From Sphingomonas sp. KRR8 (GTDB lineage Bacteria > Pseudomonadota > Alphaproteobacteria > Sphingomonadales > Sphingomonadaceae), in the NCBI RefSeq assembly GCF_023559245.1, contig NZ_CP097462.1, forward strand, positions 2,228,001 to 2,292,000: a stretch of 64,000 nucleotides of DNA. Reading direction: 5' to 3'. Of the stretch, positions 1 to 8,721 are shown piece after piece (positions within the stretch are counted from its first letter, which is position 1; each line of letters begins with the position of its first letter). Under the pieces are notes generated by a model. It worked only from the letters and a program-made list of their open reading frames with translations. It was not told the DNA's origin and made no database searches. The position numbers and the translations under genes are program-made.

Positions 1-12
1 AAGCGCGGTGAG

Positions 13-1116
13 CTAGAGGTGGCCGCGGTCTGAGCGGAACGTCGCCACCCGCTTGAGGATGATTGCGGCAATCTCTTCGAACTGCTGCTGGGCGAAGCGG
101 TCGAGCACCGTCTGCCGCGCCGCGTGGCCCATTCCGGCGAGGCGTTCCGGAGCGGACAGCAGTCGCCGCAGGGCCTCCGCAAGCTCGCGCTTGTCGCCCG
201 GCGGAGCAAGCCACCCGGTTTGGCCTTCGTTGATCGTGAAGGGCATCTCACCGGTACGGGTGCCGAGCACCGGCAGACCGGCCTGCATCGCTTCGTGGGC
301 GGCGATGCAGAAGCCTTCGCGGCGGGATGGCTGGAGATAGGCGTGAAGACCGGTAAGGAATCCGCGGGTGTCGGCCACGAAGCCGGCGAAGTGGAGCTCT
401 TCGATGCCCGCGTCGGCCGCCTTGGCCCGTAATACTGCCTCGTCCGCACCTTCCCCGCCGATGGTGACTCGATAGGGGGCGGCAGGCTGAAAGCCGCTGC
501 CTTTCAGCTCGGCAAGAGCGTCGATCAGCAGGTCGTAGCCCTTGTTCGGATGCAGTCGTCCCAGACTGCCGAGTTCAAGGAGCTGACCCGGACGCCATGG
601 CGAAGCCTGTGGCGCCTTGGGATCGGCCGCGAAGATGGGCCAGGTGATCACCCGGTCGGCGCGCAGGCCAAGCCGCTCCTCCGTCAGGCGAGCGACGGAC
701 GCGGAGTCCGCCACCCATAGGAGCGCCGCCTTGCGCCGCGCACGGAGCAGCCAGCGGTTGGAAGGCTTCAGGAAGGCATTGTGCTGCCAGCTGACCACCG
801 GCACCCCGGCCTGCTGGCCAGCCCACTGGCCAAGCAGGGTGGCGCGGGTCAGGGAGGTCCAGATCAGGTCCGGTCGGTCACGGTCGATCTGTTCGTTCAG
901 CCAGCGAAGCGCGCGGCGGTGGTCCTTTTCACCCCCTTCGCGGATGCTGACCCGCAGGCCGGCCCGCTCAAACGCGGGCAGCGCCTTGCCGTTGCGGCGG
1001 GTGAGCGCGACCACATGGACCTCGGCGCCCGCCTTCTGCAGTGCCGCGACAATGGCCGGGACTGGGAGGGCGGCACCACCGCCCTCTACCGAGTTGATGA
1101 CGTAGAGGATCTTCAT
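13..1116 (-). CDS. Glycosyltransferase family 4 (GT-B fold)
   Basis: A 367-residue protein that probably transfers a sugar from an activated donor to a glycan or lipid acceptor; the substrate cannot be told. The N-terminus (KILYVINSVEGGGAALPV) is a typical GT4 acceptor-side Rossmann start with a glycine-rich loop. The C-terminal half carries the EX7E-type donor site around REGFCIAAHEAM, followed by GLPVLGTRTGEMP and a GWLAPPGD segment. Its start overlaps the stop of the upstream panE gene by 4 nt (ATGA), so the two are probably co-transcribed. Family assignment is firm, specificity unknown. Confidence 0.88.
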   Translation of the reverse strand: MKILYVINSVEGGGAALPVPAIVAALQKAGAEVHVVALTRRNGKALPAFERAGLRVSIREGGEKDHRRALRWLNEQIDRDRPDLIWTSLTRATLLGQWAGQQAGVPVVSWQHNAFLKPSNRWLLRARRKAALLWVADSASVARLTEERLGLRADRVITWPIFAADPKAPQASPWRPGQLLELGSLGRLHPNKGYDLLIDALAELKGSGFQPAAPYRVTIGGEGADEAVLRAKAADAGIEELHFAGFVADTRGFLTGLHAYLQPSRREGFCIAAHEAMQAGLPVLGTRTGEMPFTINEGQTGWLAPPGDKRELAEALRRLLSAPERLAGMGHAARQTVLDRFAQQQFEEIAAIILKRVATFRSDRGHL

Positions 1117-2120
1117 GCGGCGCGGGGCAGCACCTGCGCCGGATCCAGCCCGGGCGACCCCTCACCCTTCGCCTCTGCATCGCGGATCAGCGCGATGATG
1201 CGCTCGCTGACGGGTGCGGGGCGGCCCAAGCGGCGGGCGAGATCGACCACCGCACCCTGAAGCTCGGCAATTTCGGTCGGACGCCGCCGCTCCAGGTCGT
1301 CCCACATCGACGAGCGGGCTTGGCGGTCGATCCGCACGGCGGAGCTCGCCAGCCGGCGGAACAGGGGAGTTGGTAATCGCAGTACGGTGGGGAACCACTT
1401 GAGCGGGAACTTGCCGATCCCCGCCGGGTCGACACCGGCGAGGCGAAGGAGGTCAAGCGCCTCGCTCTGCTGGGCCGCCAACACGCGTCGCCAGCGGCGG
1501 TCCTGCAGCTGTTCGTGCAGGGTGAGGCCGGACAGCGCGTTCAGCGCATTGTTGAGGTTGATCACCAGCTTGCCCCAGGCGACTGCGGTGATGTCGTCGA
1601 TTGGCCGAACGCCGAGATGCGGGACCGCCATCGGCTCGAGCAGCGTCGCATCGCTGGTCTCGATCACCAGGTCGCCCGATGTGCCACGGTGGAATCTGCC
1701 GTTGCCGAGGTGGAGCACATTGAACGGGACCATGCCGGCCAGGACGCGGCGGCCGGCCAGTGCGGAGCGCAACGTATCGGCGTTGCCCACGCCGTTCTGC
1801 AGGCTGATGACGATGGCGCGCTCGGACGCGTGGCTGGCAATCAGTCCCGCCATCTCCGCCGTGGCGCCACTTTTCACGGTGACGACGATCAGGTCTGCCT
1901 CCGAAAGTGCCCCCGGATCGGAGGCGAAACGGAAGGAGCCAGGGCCAATCTCCAGATCAAGCCCGTCCAGACTGGTGAGCCTAAGAGGATGCTCGCGAAG
2001 CTCGCGCCCGATCCGTTCACGCCCGAGCAGGGTAACCGGGCGTCCGGCGGCAGCCAGCAGGCCACCGACGTAGCAGCCGATGTTACCCGCACCGGCAATG
2101 ACAATCCTGGCCTTGCTCAT
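1113..2120 (-). CDS. panE: 2-dehydropantoate 2-reductase family protein
   Basis: A 335-residue NAD(P)-dependent reductase of the ApbA/PanE family, which reduces ketopantoate to pantoate in CoA synthesis. The N-terminal GAGNIGCYVGG is the family's nucleotide-binding motif (GxGxxG). Mid-protein VKSGATAEM and SLQNGVGNADTL match the conserved VK and QNG boxes, and a GKLVINLNNALNAL stretch holds the conserved Lys and Asn residues of the substrate site. The open frame runs far upstream, but homology begins at the ATG at 2120 (MSKARIVIAG); an ATG four codons earlier at 2132 is also possible. The family also includes reductases for other 2-oxo acids, so the exact substrate is inferred. Confidence 0.85.
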   Translation of the reverse strand: MSKARIVIAGAGNIGCYVGGLLAAAGRPVTLLGRERIGRELREHPLRLTSLDGLDLEIGPGSFRFASDPGALSEADLIVVTVKSGATAEMAGLIASHASERAIVISLQNGVGNADTLRSALAGRRVLAGMVPFNVLHLGNGRFHRGTSGDLVIETSDATLLEPMAVPHLGVRPIDDITAVAWGKLVINLNNALNALSGLTLHEQLQDRRWRRVLAAQQSEALDLLRLAGVDPAGIGKFPLKWFPTVLRLPTPLFRRLASSAVRIDRQARSSMWDDLERRRPTEIAELQGAVVDLARRLGRPAPVSERIIALIRDAEAKGEGSPGLDPAQVLPRAA

Positions 2121-2148
2121 GCCTGCCACCATGGCCTTTCGGCCGGCG

Positions 2149-2183
2149 TTGACAAGCCGTGCCGAAGCGGGGAGGTAGGCGCC
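2149..2183 (+). promoter_or_regulatory. Candidate trp promoter -35 box and trpL ribosome-binding site
   Basis: A perfect TTGACA lies at 2149-2154 in the gap between panE and the trp leader. A strong Shine-Dalgarno GGAGGT lies at 2171-2176, 7 nt before the trpL ATG. No good -10 box is visible 17 nt after the TTGACA, and a start of transcription 35 nt downstream would exclude the Shine-Dalgarno. The ribosome-binding site is therefore secure and the promoter call tentative. Confidence 0.4.
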
Positions 2184-2276
2184 ATGCTTCGCGCATCGAC
2201 CACCGCCGCTTCGACTGCCGCCGCCTGGCGTTGGTGGCGTGTGCCTGTGGCGGCGGCGCGATGGCGCTGGCGGTAA
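2184..2276 (+). CDS. trpL: trp operon leader peptide (TrpL)
   Basis: A 30-codon ORF directly before the trp genes. It contains five Trp codons at codons 15, 17, 18, 27 and 29 (TGG at 2226, 2232, 2235, 2262, 2268), set among Ala and Arg codons. It has a near-consensus ribosome-binding site, and an intrinsic terminator starts 41 nt after its stop. This is the classic layout of a transcription-attenuation leader: ribosomes stall at Trp codons when charged tRNA-Trp is scarce, favouring an antiterminator. The peptide itself needs no function. Unusually, it stands in front of trpD; no trpE or trpG is in the window. Confidence 0.9.
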   Translation: MLRASTTAASTAAAWRWWRVPVAAARWRWR

Positions 2277-2322
2277 GCGGATCGAATAGACCGACTTCAC
2301 TGACCAGACTGCATCGACCCGC
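2277..2322 (+). promoter_or_regulatory. Candidate trp antiterminator pairing
   Basis: Bases 2277-2285 (GCGGATCGA), immediately after the trpL stop, can pair with 2314-2322 (TCGACCCGC) at 8 of 9 positions. The second segment overlaps the 5' arm of the terminator hairpin at 2317-2323, so the two structures exclude each other, as an attenuator requires. This was found by eye and no folding energy was calculated. Confidence 0.6.
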
Positions 2323-2340
2323 CTTCCGGCGGGTTTTTTT
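2317..2340 (+). terminator. trp attenuator terminator
   Basis: ACCCGCC (2317-2323) and GGCGGGT (2328-2334) form a perfect 7-bp stem with a TTCC loop, followed by a run of seven T residues (2334-2340). It lies 24 nt before the trpD start and downstream of the Trp-rich leader peptide, so it is an attenuator and not the end of an upstream gene. Confidence 0.9.
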
Positions 2341-2363
2341 ATGCTCCACGAAAGCTTCCCTTC

Positions 2364-3428
2364 ATGTCCCTCTCCAGCGCCGCTTTGCTTGCACCCCACC
2401 TTCCGCCCGACCAGGGGCCGGTTCCCAACCCGATGCCCCGGCTGCTCGCCGGCGAGGATCTGAGCGCCGATGACAGCAAGCATCTGTTCGAGCGGCTCGT
2501 GCTTGGCCGGCTCGAGCCAGGTGAGATTGCCGGAATGCTGGTCGCCCTGCGCCTCAAGGGGGAGACCTCTGAAGAGATGATCGGCGCGGCCCGCGCGCTG
2601 TCGGAGGCAGCCGTGGACTTCCCGCGACCGGACTATCTGTTCGCCGACTGTTGCGGCACCGGGGGTGACGGCTCTGGATCGATCAACATTTCCACCGCCG
2701 CCGCGTTCGTCAGCGCCGCCTGCGGATTGCCCGTCGCCAAGCATGGCAATCGCTCGGCCAGCAGCCGCTGCGGGTCGGCCGACGTGCTCGAAGCCCTTGG
2801 TGCGACGCTGGAGATGGCGCCCGACCAAGCCCGCCGCTGCCTAGATGAGAGCGGCTTTTGCTTCCTGTTCGCGCCGGCCTACCACCTGGGTATGAAGCAT
2901 GCGGCGGTGGTCCGCCGGCAGCTGCAGGTCCGCACGGTGATGAACTTGCTGGGCCCCTGCGTGAACCCGGCCAGGCCGCCCGTGCAACTGCTGGGCGTCG
3001 CCGATCCCGGGCTGCTTCGACGGGTCGCGCTGGTCCTGAAGGCGATGGGCGCCCAACAGGCGCTGGTCGTGCATGGCGGCGGGCTGGATGAAGTTGCGCT
3101 GCATAGCGACACGCGGGCCATCCGCCTGCACGGTGGCGAGTTGACCGAGGTTGAGCTGTCGCCCGAGCAGGCGGGGCTTGAGCGTGCTCCGCTGACCAGT
3201 GTGGAAGGCGGGGACGCCCAGGAGAATGGCGCACGATTGCTGGCGCTGCTGGAGGGGCGCGGTGCAGCCGCCGAGGCCGCGGTCGTGGCGATCAACGCGG
3301 GCGCGCTGCTGATGACGGCCGGGGTCGCAAGTGACCTCAGAGAAGGGACGGGCATGGCCGCCGACGTGCTTTCCAGCGGCAAAGCGGCGAACGTCCTCAA
3401 GACTTATGTCGAGGCGAGCCGTGGCTGA
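2364..3428 (+). CDS. trpD: Anthranilate phosphoribosyltransferase
   Basis: Transfers phosphoribose from PRPP to anthranilate, the second step from chorismate to tryptophan. The PRPP-binding GTGGDG is followed by SINISTAAAF and VAKHGNRS, and the DE pair of the metal site lies in GGGLDEVALH. The spelling SINIST with SASSRCGSADVLEALG resembles the enteric TrpD domain more than the usual alphaproteobacterial one. The ATG at 2364 gives 354 residues; an ATG at 2433 would remove a 23-residue extension that lacks obvious homology. First structural gene after the attenuator; its stop overlaps the trpCF start. Confidence 0.95.
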   Translation: MSLSSAALLAPHLPPDQGPVPNPMPRLLAGEDLSADDSKHLFERLVLGRLEPGEIAGMLVALRLKGETSEEMIGAARALSEAAVDFPRPDYLFADCCGTGGDGSGSINISTAAAFVSAACGLPVAKHGNRSASSRCGSADVLEALGATLEMAPDQARRCLDESGFCFLFAPAYHLGMKHAAVVRRQLQVRTVMNLLGPCVNPARPPVQLLGVADPGLLRRVALVLKAMGAQQALVVHGGGLDEVALHSDTRAIRLHGGELTEVELSPEQAGLERAPLTSVEGGDAQENGARLLALLEGRGAAAEAAVVAINAGALLMTAGVASDLREGTGMAADVLSSGKAANVLKTYVEASRG

Positions 3429-4761
3429 CGTCCTGGCACAGATCGTCGCGCACAAGCGGCAGGAGGTGGCCGCCAGGCTTGCGGACTTCGACGGCAGCGC
3501 CGCCGAGCCGAGCCGACGCTCACTGGAGCAAGCCCTGCGGCAACCCGGTGTCCGCTTCATCATGGAAGTGAAGCGCGCCTCGCCCTCGGGCCATCGGTCG
3601 GCCCATTCGATCGAGACCGCCGCACGGGCTTATGCGGGTGTCGCGGATGCGGTCAGCGTGTTGACCGATGAACGCTTCTTCCAGGGCTCGTTCGAGGCGC
3701 TGCGGACAGTCCGCGCACTGTTCGACGGGCCCATCCTCGCCAAGGATTTCGTGGTCGACCCGCGGCAGGTCACCGAGGCGCGGCTGCACGGGGCCGACGC
3801 GGTGCTCTGCATGTTGTCGGTACTGGATGACGAAGGCGCCAGCGGCGTCATGGCCGAGGCGGCGCGGCTCGGCATGGACGTACTGACGGAGGTGCATGAC
3901 GAGGGCGAGCTTGCCCGGGCGGTGGCGCTCGGCGCGCGGATCGTCGGGATCAACAATCGCGACCTCAAGACGCTCAAGACCGACCTGGCGGTGACTGAAA
4001 GACTGGCGCCGCTGGTGCCGGCGGACGTGGTGCTGGTCAGCGAATCGGGGGTTGGGACCCGCTCCGATGTGGAGCGGCTCGCGCCATTCGCCGACGCATT
4101 TCTGGTCGGCTCGTCACTGATGGCCTCCGATGATGTGGGAGAAGCTGCCCGCGCGCTGGTGTTCGGTCGGGTGAAGATCTGCGGTCTGACGCGGGCCGAG
4201 GACGTCCTGGTCGCGGCGGCTGCGGGTGCGACCCACGCCGGGCTGATCCTGGTGCCAGGCACCCCCCGCGCACTGACGCTGGAGCAGGCCAGGCCCCTCG
4301 CGGTTCTCGCCCGGGCCAAAGGGCTGAAGCCAGTCGGCGTATTCCGCGATGCTTCGGTCGACGCAGTGCTCGCCGCCGCAGCCGAACTCGACCTCGCCGC
4401 GGTGCAGCTGCACGGTCAGGAGCGCGCGGATGAGGTAGCCGCGATCCGCGCCGCCTTTCCCGGCGAAGTGTGGACCGCCGGTGTCGAGCAGCGTGGCGGT
4501 CATCGCGCGTTATTCGACCATGGCCCCGGCGGCACGGGCGAGACGTTCGACTGGAGCACCATCGCTGATCATCCCGCACTTGGCGCGGCGATCCTGGCTG
4601 GTGGCATCGGGGTCGACAATGCCCGCGCGGCGCAGGCCACTGGCGCCTACGGCATCGATGCCAGCTCGAGGCTCGAAGCGGCGGCGGGTATCAAGGATCA
4701 CGACAAGCTGAGGGCGCTGCTCGAAGCGCTTCGACCGCAGGACCGAAAGGCAAACACATGA
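3421..4761 (+). CDS. trpCF: Fused indole-3-glycerol-phosphate synthase / phosphoribosylanthranilate isomerase
   Basis: A 446-residue bifunctional enzyme for steps 4 (isomerase) and 5 (synthase) of tryptophan synthesis. Residues 1-245 are the synthase, with [12 protein letters not shown] (Lys51), PILAKDF (Lys108) and GINNRDLKT. Residues 250-446 are the isomerase, with VKICGLTR (catalytic Cys254), AAVQLHGQE, and a GID box near the end. E. coli has the same fusion at almost the same length, whereas alphaproteobacteria usually keep trpC and trpF separate. I chose the GTG at 3421, which overlaps the trpD stop by 8 nt and has GAGG 6 nt upstream; an ATG at 3406 is the alternative. Confidence 0.95.
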   Translation: MADVLAQIVAHKRQEVAARLADFDGSAAEPSRRSLEQALRQPGVRFIMEVKRASPSGHRSAHSIETAARAYAGVADAVSVLTDERFFQGSFEALRTVRALFDGPILAKDFVVDPRQVTEARLHGADAVLCMLSVLDDEGASGVMAEAARLGMDVLTEVHDEGELARAVALGARIVGINNRDLKTLKTDLAVTERLAPLVPADVVLVSESGVGTRSDVERLAPFADAFLVGSSLMASDDVGEAARALVFGRVKICGLTRAEDVLVAAAAGATHAGLILVPGTPRALTLEQARPLAVLARAKGLKPVGVFRDASVDAVLAAAAELDLAAVQLHGQERADEVAAIRAAFPGEVWTAGVEQRGGHRALFDHGPGGTGETFDWSTIADHPALGAAILAGGIGVDNARAAQATGAYGIDASSRLEAAAGIKDHDKLRALLEALRPQDRKANT

Positions 4762-5939
4762 AGCATGACGGACGCTTTGGCCGCTTCGGCGGCTGTTACG
4801 TGCCCGAGATCCTCGTTCCCGCGCTGGAACAGCTGGAGGCAGCTTTCCTGGAGACAGAGCAGGACCCGGCGTTCCACACGGAGCTGGAGGAACTGCTCAC
4901 CACTTACGCGGGGCGGCCCACCCCGCTGACCCTTTGCCGCAACCTGGGCGGGGAAAGCCCCGCACGGATTTACCTGAAGCGCGAGGATTTGCTGCACGGC
5001 GGTGCGCACAAGACCAACCAGGTGCTCGCGCAAGGCCTGCTTGCCAAGCGCATGGGCAAGCGCCGGCTGATCGCCGAGACGGGCGCGGGTCAGCATGGCG
5101 TCGCCACCGCGCTTGCGGGCGCCCTGTTCGGACTTGAAACGGAAATCTACATGGGCGCCGACGACGTTGAGCGGCAGCAGCTCAACGTTTTCCGGATGGA
5201 GCTGATGGGTGCCAAGGTCATCCCGGTGACCGCGGGTGGCCGCACCCTCAAGGACTCCGTGAACGAAGCGCTGCGGGACTGGACCGCGAGCTTTCCGCAT
5301 ACGCATTATCTGCTCGGAACGGCGGCCGGTCCGCACCCTTTCCCGACGATGGTCCGGCAGTTCCAGCGCGTGATCGGCAAGGAAGCGCGGGCGCAGGTGC
5401 TGGAGGCTGAGGGGCGGCTGCCTGACGTCGTGGTCGCCTGCGTCGGCGGCGGCTCCAACGCGATCGGCATGTTCAGCGACTTCGTCCCCGACGAAGGAGT
5501 TCGGCTGATCGGCGTGGAGGCGGCGGGCAAAGGCCTGTCCGGTCACGAACATGGGGCCACCATCCTGCGCGGAAGCCACGGCATCCTGCACGGGACCGAG
5601 ACATTGGTGCTGCAGGATTCGGACGGACAGATCAGCGACAGCTGGTCGATCTCCGCCGGCCTCGACTATCCGGCGGTCGGACCCGAGCACGCCTTCCTCA
5701 AGGAAAGTGGCCGGGCTGATTACGTCGGTGTGGAGGATGATGACGCGCTCGCCGCCTTTCAGGCGCTGGCGCGGACGGAAGGGATTATTCCTGCCTTCGA
5801 GAGCGCGCATGCCATCGCTCATGCAATCAAGCTGGCGCGGGAGGCGGACAGGGAGATGGCCATCGTGGTCAACCTTTCGGGCAGGGGCGACAAGGATATC
5901 GCCTCGGCCGTCAAGCTGCTGAAGCCGGAGGCCGCATGA
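4758..5939 (+). CDS. trpB: Tryptophan synthase beta chain
   Basis: The PLP-dependent subunit that condenses indole with serine to give tryptophan. The PLP lysine is Lys85 in [11 protein letters not shown], the phosphate loop is [10 protein letters not shown], and the C-terminal NLSGRGDKD is intact; length is 393. The PLP segment reads [16 protein letters not shown] as in enteric TrpB, not the FKRDELNHTGAHK form usual in alphaproteobacteria. The start overlaps the trpCF stop by 4 nt and the stop overlaps trpA by 4 nt, giving tight coupling for the alpha2beta2 complex. Confidence 0.97.
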   Translation: MKHDGRFGRFGGCYVPEILVPALEQLEAAFLETEQDPAFHTELEELLTTYAGRPTPLTLCRNLGGESPARIYLKREDLLHGGAHKTNQVLAQGLLAKRMGKRRLIAETGAGQHGVATALAGALFGLETEIYMGADDVERQQLNVFRMELMGAKVIPVTAGGRTLKDSVNEALRDWTASFPHTHYLLGTAAGPHPFPTMVRQFQRVIGKEARAQVLEAEGRLPDVVVACVGGGSNAIGMFSDFVPDEGVRLIGVEAAGKGLSGHEHGATILRGSHGILHGTETLVLQDSDGQISDSWSISAGLDYPAVGPEHAFLKESGRADYVGVEDDDALAAFQALARTEGIIPAFESAHAIAHAIKLAREADREMAIVVNLSGRGDKDIASAVKLLKPEAA

Positions 5940-6754
5940 GCCGCTACGACGAGATGTTCCTGCGCCTTAAGCAGCGGAACGAGGGCGCGTTCGGCGGCTT
6001 CCTGATGCTCGGCGATCCCGACCTTGGGACAAGCGCGAAGCTGCTCGATACGCTGGTGGAGGGCGGCGCCGACATGATTGAGGTTGGCATTCCCTTCTCT
6101 GACCCAGTCGCTGACGGCCCGGTAATCCAGGCCGCGGCGGATCGGGCGCTGCGGGCTGGCGTGCGGGTCGACGACTGCTTCGAGCTGCTCACGGCCTTTC
6201 GCCAGAGCCACCCGGCGGTGCCGGTTGGCATCCTGACCTATGCCAATCTCCTGATCGCGCGCGGGCTGGACCGCTTCATGGCCGATGCTGCAGCGGCGGG
6301 TGCGGATTCGATCCTGGTTGCCGACGTGCCGAGCCTAGAGGCCGAGCGCTTCGCCAAGGCGGCGCGAGGGGCGGGGCTGGAGCTCGTCATGATCGCGGCG
6401 CCCAACACGCCGAGAAGCGTCGTGGAGCGGATCGCGGCACTGAGCGGCGGCTACACTTATTGCGTCGCGCGTGCCGGTGTGACCGGGACCGGCGAAAGCT
6501 TGGCGCTCGATCACAAGGCTATCTTCGCCAGCCTGGCGGAGGCCGGAGCGCCGCCTCCGATCCTCGGCTTCGGCATCTCGACGCCCGAACATGTCGCCGA
6601 GGCGCTGGCGAGCGGTGCCAAAGGCGTGATCGCCGGCTCCGCGCTGGTGAAGCTGGGGACCGATGTGAAGGGCCTGCGCCAGCTTGTCAGCGCGATGAAG
6701 GACGCTACTGCCCTGCTTCAACCAGAAAGGGAGCTGCATGGCCATTTCGCTTGA
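5936..6754 (+). CDS. trpA: Tryptophan synthase alpha chain
   Basis: Cleaves indole-3-glycerol phosphate to indole and channels it to TrpB. The (beta/alpha)8 motifs are clear: LGDPDLGTS near residue 25, [15 protein letters not shown] with the catalytic Glu (the E of IEVGIPF), VADVPSLE, and the phosphate-binding GFGIS and [10 protein letters not shown] near the end. The opening [19 protein letters not shown] and the LTYANLL segment resemble the E. coli protein closely. It ends 17 nt inside the next gene, so the following dehydrogenase is probably on the same transcript. Confidence 0.96.
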   Translation: MSRYDEMFLRLKQRNEGAFGGFLMLGDPDLGTSAKLLDTLVEGGADMIEVGIPFSDPVADGPVIQAAADRALRAGVRVDDCFELLTAFRQSHPAVPVGILTYANLLIARGLDRFMADAAAAGADSILVADVPSLEAERFAKAARGAGLELVMIAAPNTPRSVVERIAALSGGYTYCVARAGVTGTGESLALDHKAIFASLAEAGAPPPILGFGISTPEHVAEALASGAKGVIAGSALVKLGTDVKGLRQLVSAMKDATALLQPERELHGHFA

Positions 6755-7613
6755 GCGCAAGACCGCGATCGTCACCGGTGCAGGTGGGGGCCTTGGCCGC
6801 TGCCATGCGCTGCTGCTGGCCCGTGCCGGCGCCAGGGTGATCGTCAACGACATTCCGCAGAACCTCGATCACGCCCAACAAGTGGTGGAGGAAATCCGTG
6901 CGGCTGGCGGCCAGGGCGAAGCGTTCGGCGCGTCGGTGACCGACGAAGCGGCAGTGGCGGAGATGGTCGGCAAGGCGGGCGCCGTCGACATCCTCGTCAA
7001 CAACGCCGGCATCCTGCGCGACAAGAGCTTTTCGAAGATGGACCTCGCTGACTTCCGGTTGGTGGTCGACGTCCATCTGATGGGCAGCGTCATCTGCACC
7101 AAGGCGGTGTGGGATGGCATGCGGGAGCGCAATTACGGCCGCATCGTGATGACCACGTCATCGAGCGGACTGTACGGCAACTTCGGCCAGTCCAATTATG
7201 GGGCGGCCAAGATGGCGCTCGTCGGCTTCATGCAGACCCTCGCGCTCGAGGGCGCCAAAAACAATGTGAAGGTCAACTGCCTGGCGCCGACGGCGCGCAC
7301 GGCGATGACCGAAAACCTCTTGCCGCCCCAGGCGCTGGAGCTTCTCAAGCCCGAGTTCGTCAGCCCCGCGCTGCTCGCGCTGGTGGCCGAGAACGCGCCC
7401 ACTCGGACCATCCTTGCCGCCGGTGCGCAGGGGGTCGAAGCCGCACAGATCACGCTCACCAAGGGCATCGCGATCAAGGGTATGGACGACCTCGACGCGG
7501 CCCAGGTGATCCTCGACCGGCTCGCGGAGATTGGCGACTTGGCGACCGCGACCGTTCCGGCCTCTGGCTTGGAGCAGGGACAGGTCGAGCTCGGCAAGGC
7601 GCTCGGCGCCTGA
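6738..7613 (+). CDS. Short-chain dehydrogenase/reductase, 3-hydroxyacyl-CoA dehydrogenase-like
   Basis: A 291-residue SDR oxidoreductase. The NAD(P) motif TGAGGGLG starts near residue 14, followed by NNAG and the catalytic set Ser / YGAAK. The GRIVMTTSSSGLYGNFGQSNYGAAK stretch and a C-terminal extension of some 50 residues are typical of SDRs related to the (3R)-hydroxyacyl-CoA dehydrogenase unit of multifunctional beta-oxidation enzymes. It has a good AGGGAG 5 nt before its ATG, which lies inside trpA. Sitting between trpA and the shikimate genes, its substrate is not obvious; a role in aromatic synthesis would be speculation. Confidence 0.85.
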   Translation: MAISLERKTAIVTGAGGGLGRCHALLLARAGARVIVNDIPQNLDHAQQVVEEIRAAGGQGEAFGASVTDEAAVAEMVGKAGAVDILVNNAGILRDKSFSKMDLADFRLVVDVHLMGSVICTKAVWDGMRERNYGRIVMTTSSSGLYGNFGQSNYGAAKMALVGFMQTLALEGAKNNVKVNCLAPTARTAMTENLLPPQALELLKPEFVSPALLALVAENAPTRTILAAGAQGVEAAQITLTKGIAIKGMDDLDAAQVILDRLAEIGDLATATVPASGLEQGQVELGKALGA

Positions 7614-7614
7614 A

Positions 7615-8721
7615 ATGACGGGCGGCTGGCATCCGGCGAGCTGGCGAGAGCGCCCCGCGGCGCAGCAGCCAGTCTATGCCGATGCGGCCACGCTGGCTGC
7701 GGTCGAGGCTAAGCTTCGGCAGGCCGCGCCGATCGTCGACGCGCAATCGGTCCGGGTGCTCAAGGGACGGCTTGCTGAGGCAGCGGCCGGGCGGTCCCTG
7801 CTGCTTCAGGGTGGCGATTGCGCCGAAACCTTCGCCGAGCCGGATGTCGACGCGCTCGCCGCCTTGTTCGAGCGGCTTGCCGACCAACTCGAACGATCGC
7901 TTCGCCAACCGGTGGTCCAGCTGGCGCGGATTGCCGGGCAGTTCGCCAAGCCGCGCACGGTCGAGGGCGAGGTCTGGCGCGGCGAGATCGTCAACGGCCG
8001 CGAGGCGCTTGCTCCCGACCCGACGCGGATGCTCCGCGCGCATCAGCATGCCGTGCGGACGGCGGCACGCCTGCCGGCCGGATTGTTCGCCAGTCATGAG
8101 GCGCTGTTGCTGCCCTACGAGGAAGCGCTGGTCCGCAACGACGAGCAGGGCATGCCCTACAGCGTCTCGGGCCACCTCCTGTGGATCGGTGAGCGAAGCC
8201 GGGATCTTGGCGGCGCCCACGTCGAGTTCCTGTCGGGGCTGACCAACCCGGTCGCTTTGAAGATTGGCCCGGGGCTGGGAACGGAAGAGCTCCTGAGGCT
8301 CGCCGACCGGCTCGATCCTGCGCGCGAGCCAGGTCGCCTGACGCTGATTGTCCGGCAGGGCGCCAACGAAATTACGCGTGCGCTTCCGCCGCTGATGCGG
8401 GTGTTGCGGGCGGAGGGACGAGCGCCCTTGTGGGTGAGCGATCCGATGCACGGCAACACGCTCCGGGGCGGCCCACGCAAGGTCCGGCGCCTTTCCGACA
8501 TGATTCGTGAGACCGAGAACTTTGTTGCCATCGCTTTGGCAGAAGGGGTCTGGCCGGGGGGACTGCATCTTGAGATGACGCCTGAAAATGTCGCCGAATG
8601 CAGCGGCGGACGAGAAGGCCAAGGCTGGACCAGCGCCTGCGATCCCCGCCTCAATCCCGAGCAGGCGGCCGAGCTTGCTGGCGCCTTCGCAGCCGCCCTT
8701 GCCCGGAGGGAAGCAGCCTGA
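7615..8721 (+). CDS. Class II 3-deoxy-7-phosphoheptulonate (DAHP) synthase, compact form
   Basis: Condenses phosphoenolpyruvate and erythrose 4-phosphate, the first shikimate-pathway step. All four class II metal ligands can be placed: Cys69 (LLQGGDCAE), His279 (SDPMHGNT), Glu320 (GGLHLEMTPENVAEC) and Asp343 (SACDPRLN). AGQFAKPR and the GHLLWIGERSRDL segment are also present. At 368 residues it is 80-100 shorter than the usual plant/Mycobacterium-type enzyme, resembling the short type II forms of phenazine clusters. Those lack elements used for feedback inhibition, so this one may be insensitive to aromatic amino acids. It starts 1 nt after the upstream stop. Confidence 0.9.
   Translation: MTGGWHPASWRERPAAQQPVYADAATLAAVEAKLRQAAPIVDAQSVRVLKGRLAEAAAGRSLLLQGGDCAETFAEPDVDALAALFERLADQLERSLRQPVVQLARIAGQFAKPRTVEGEVWRGEIVNGREALAPDPTRMLRAHQHAVRTAARLPAGLFASHEALLLPYEEALVRNDEQGMPYSVSGHLLWIGERSRDLGGAHVEFLSGLTNPVALKIGPGLGTEELLRLADRLDPAREPGRLTLIVRQGANEITRALPPLMRVLRAEGRAPLWVSDPMHGNTLRGGPRKVRRLSDMIRETENFVAIALAEGVWPGGLHLEMTPENVAECSGGREGQGWTSACDPRLNPEQAAELAGAFAAALARREAA

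Noticed and set aside
2149..2184. Leaderless trpL transcript starting at the ATG, 35 nt after TTGACA
   Set aside because: A strong GGAGGT Shine-Dalgarno lies 7 nt before the ATG, which would be pointless on a leaderless mRNA.
2121..2828. Upstream extension of the panE frame to 571 codons
   Set aside because: It runs antisense through trpL, the attenuator and the trpD 5' end, has no homology, and the family N-terminus begins at 2120.
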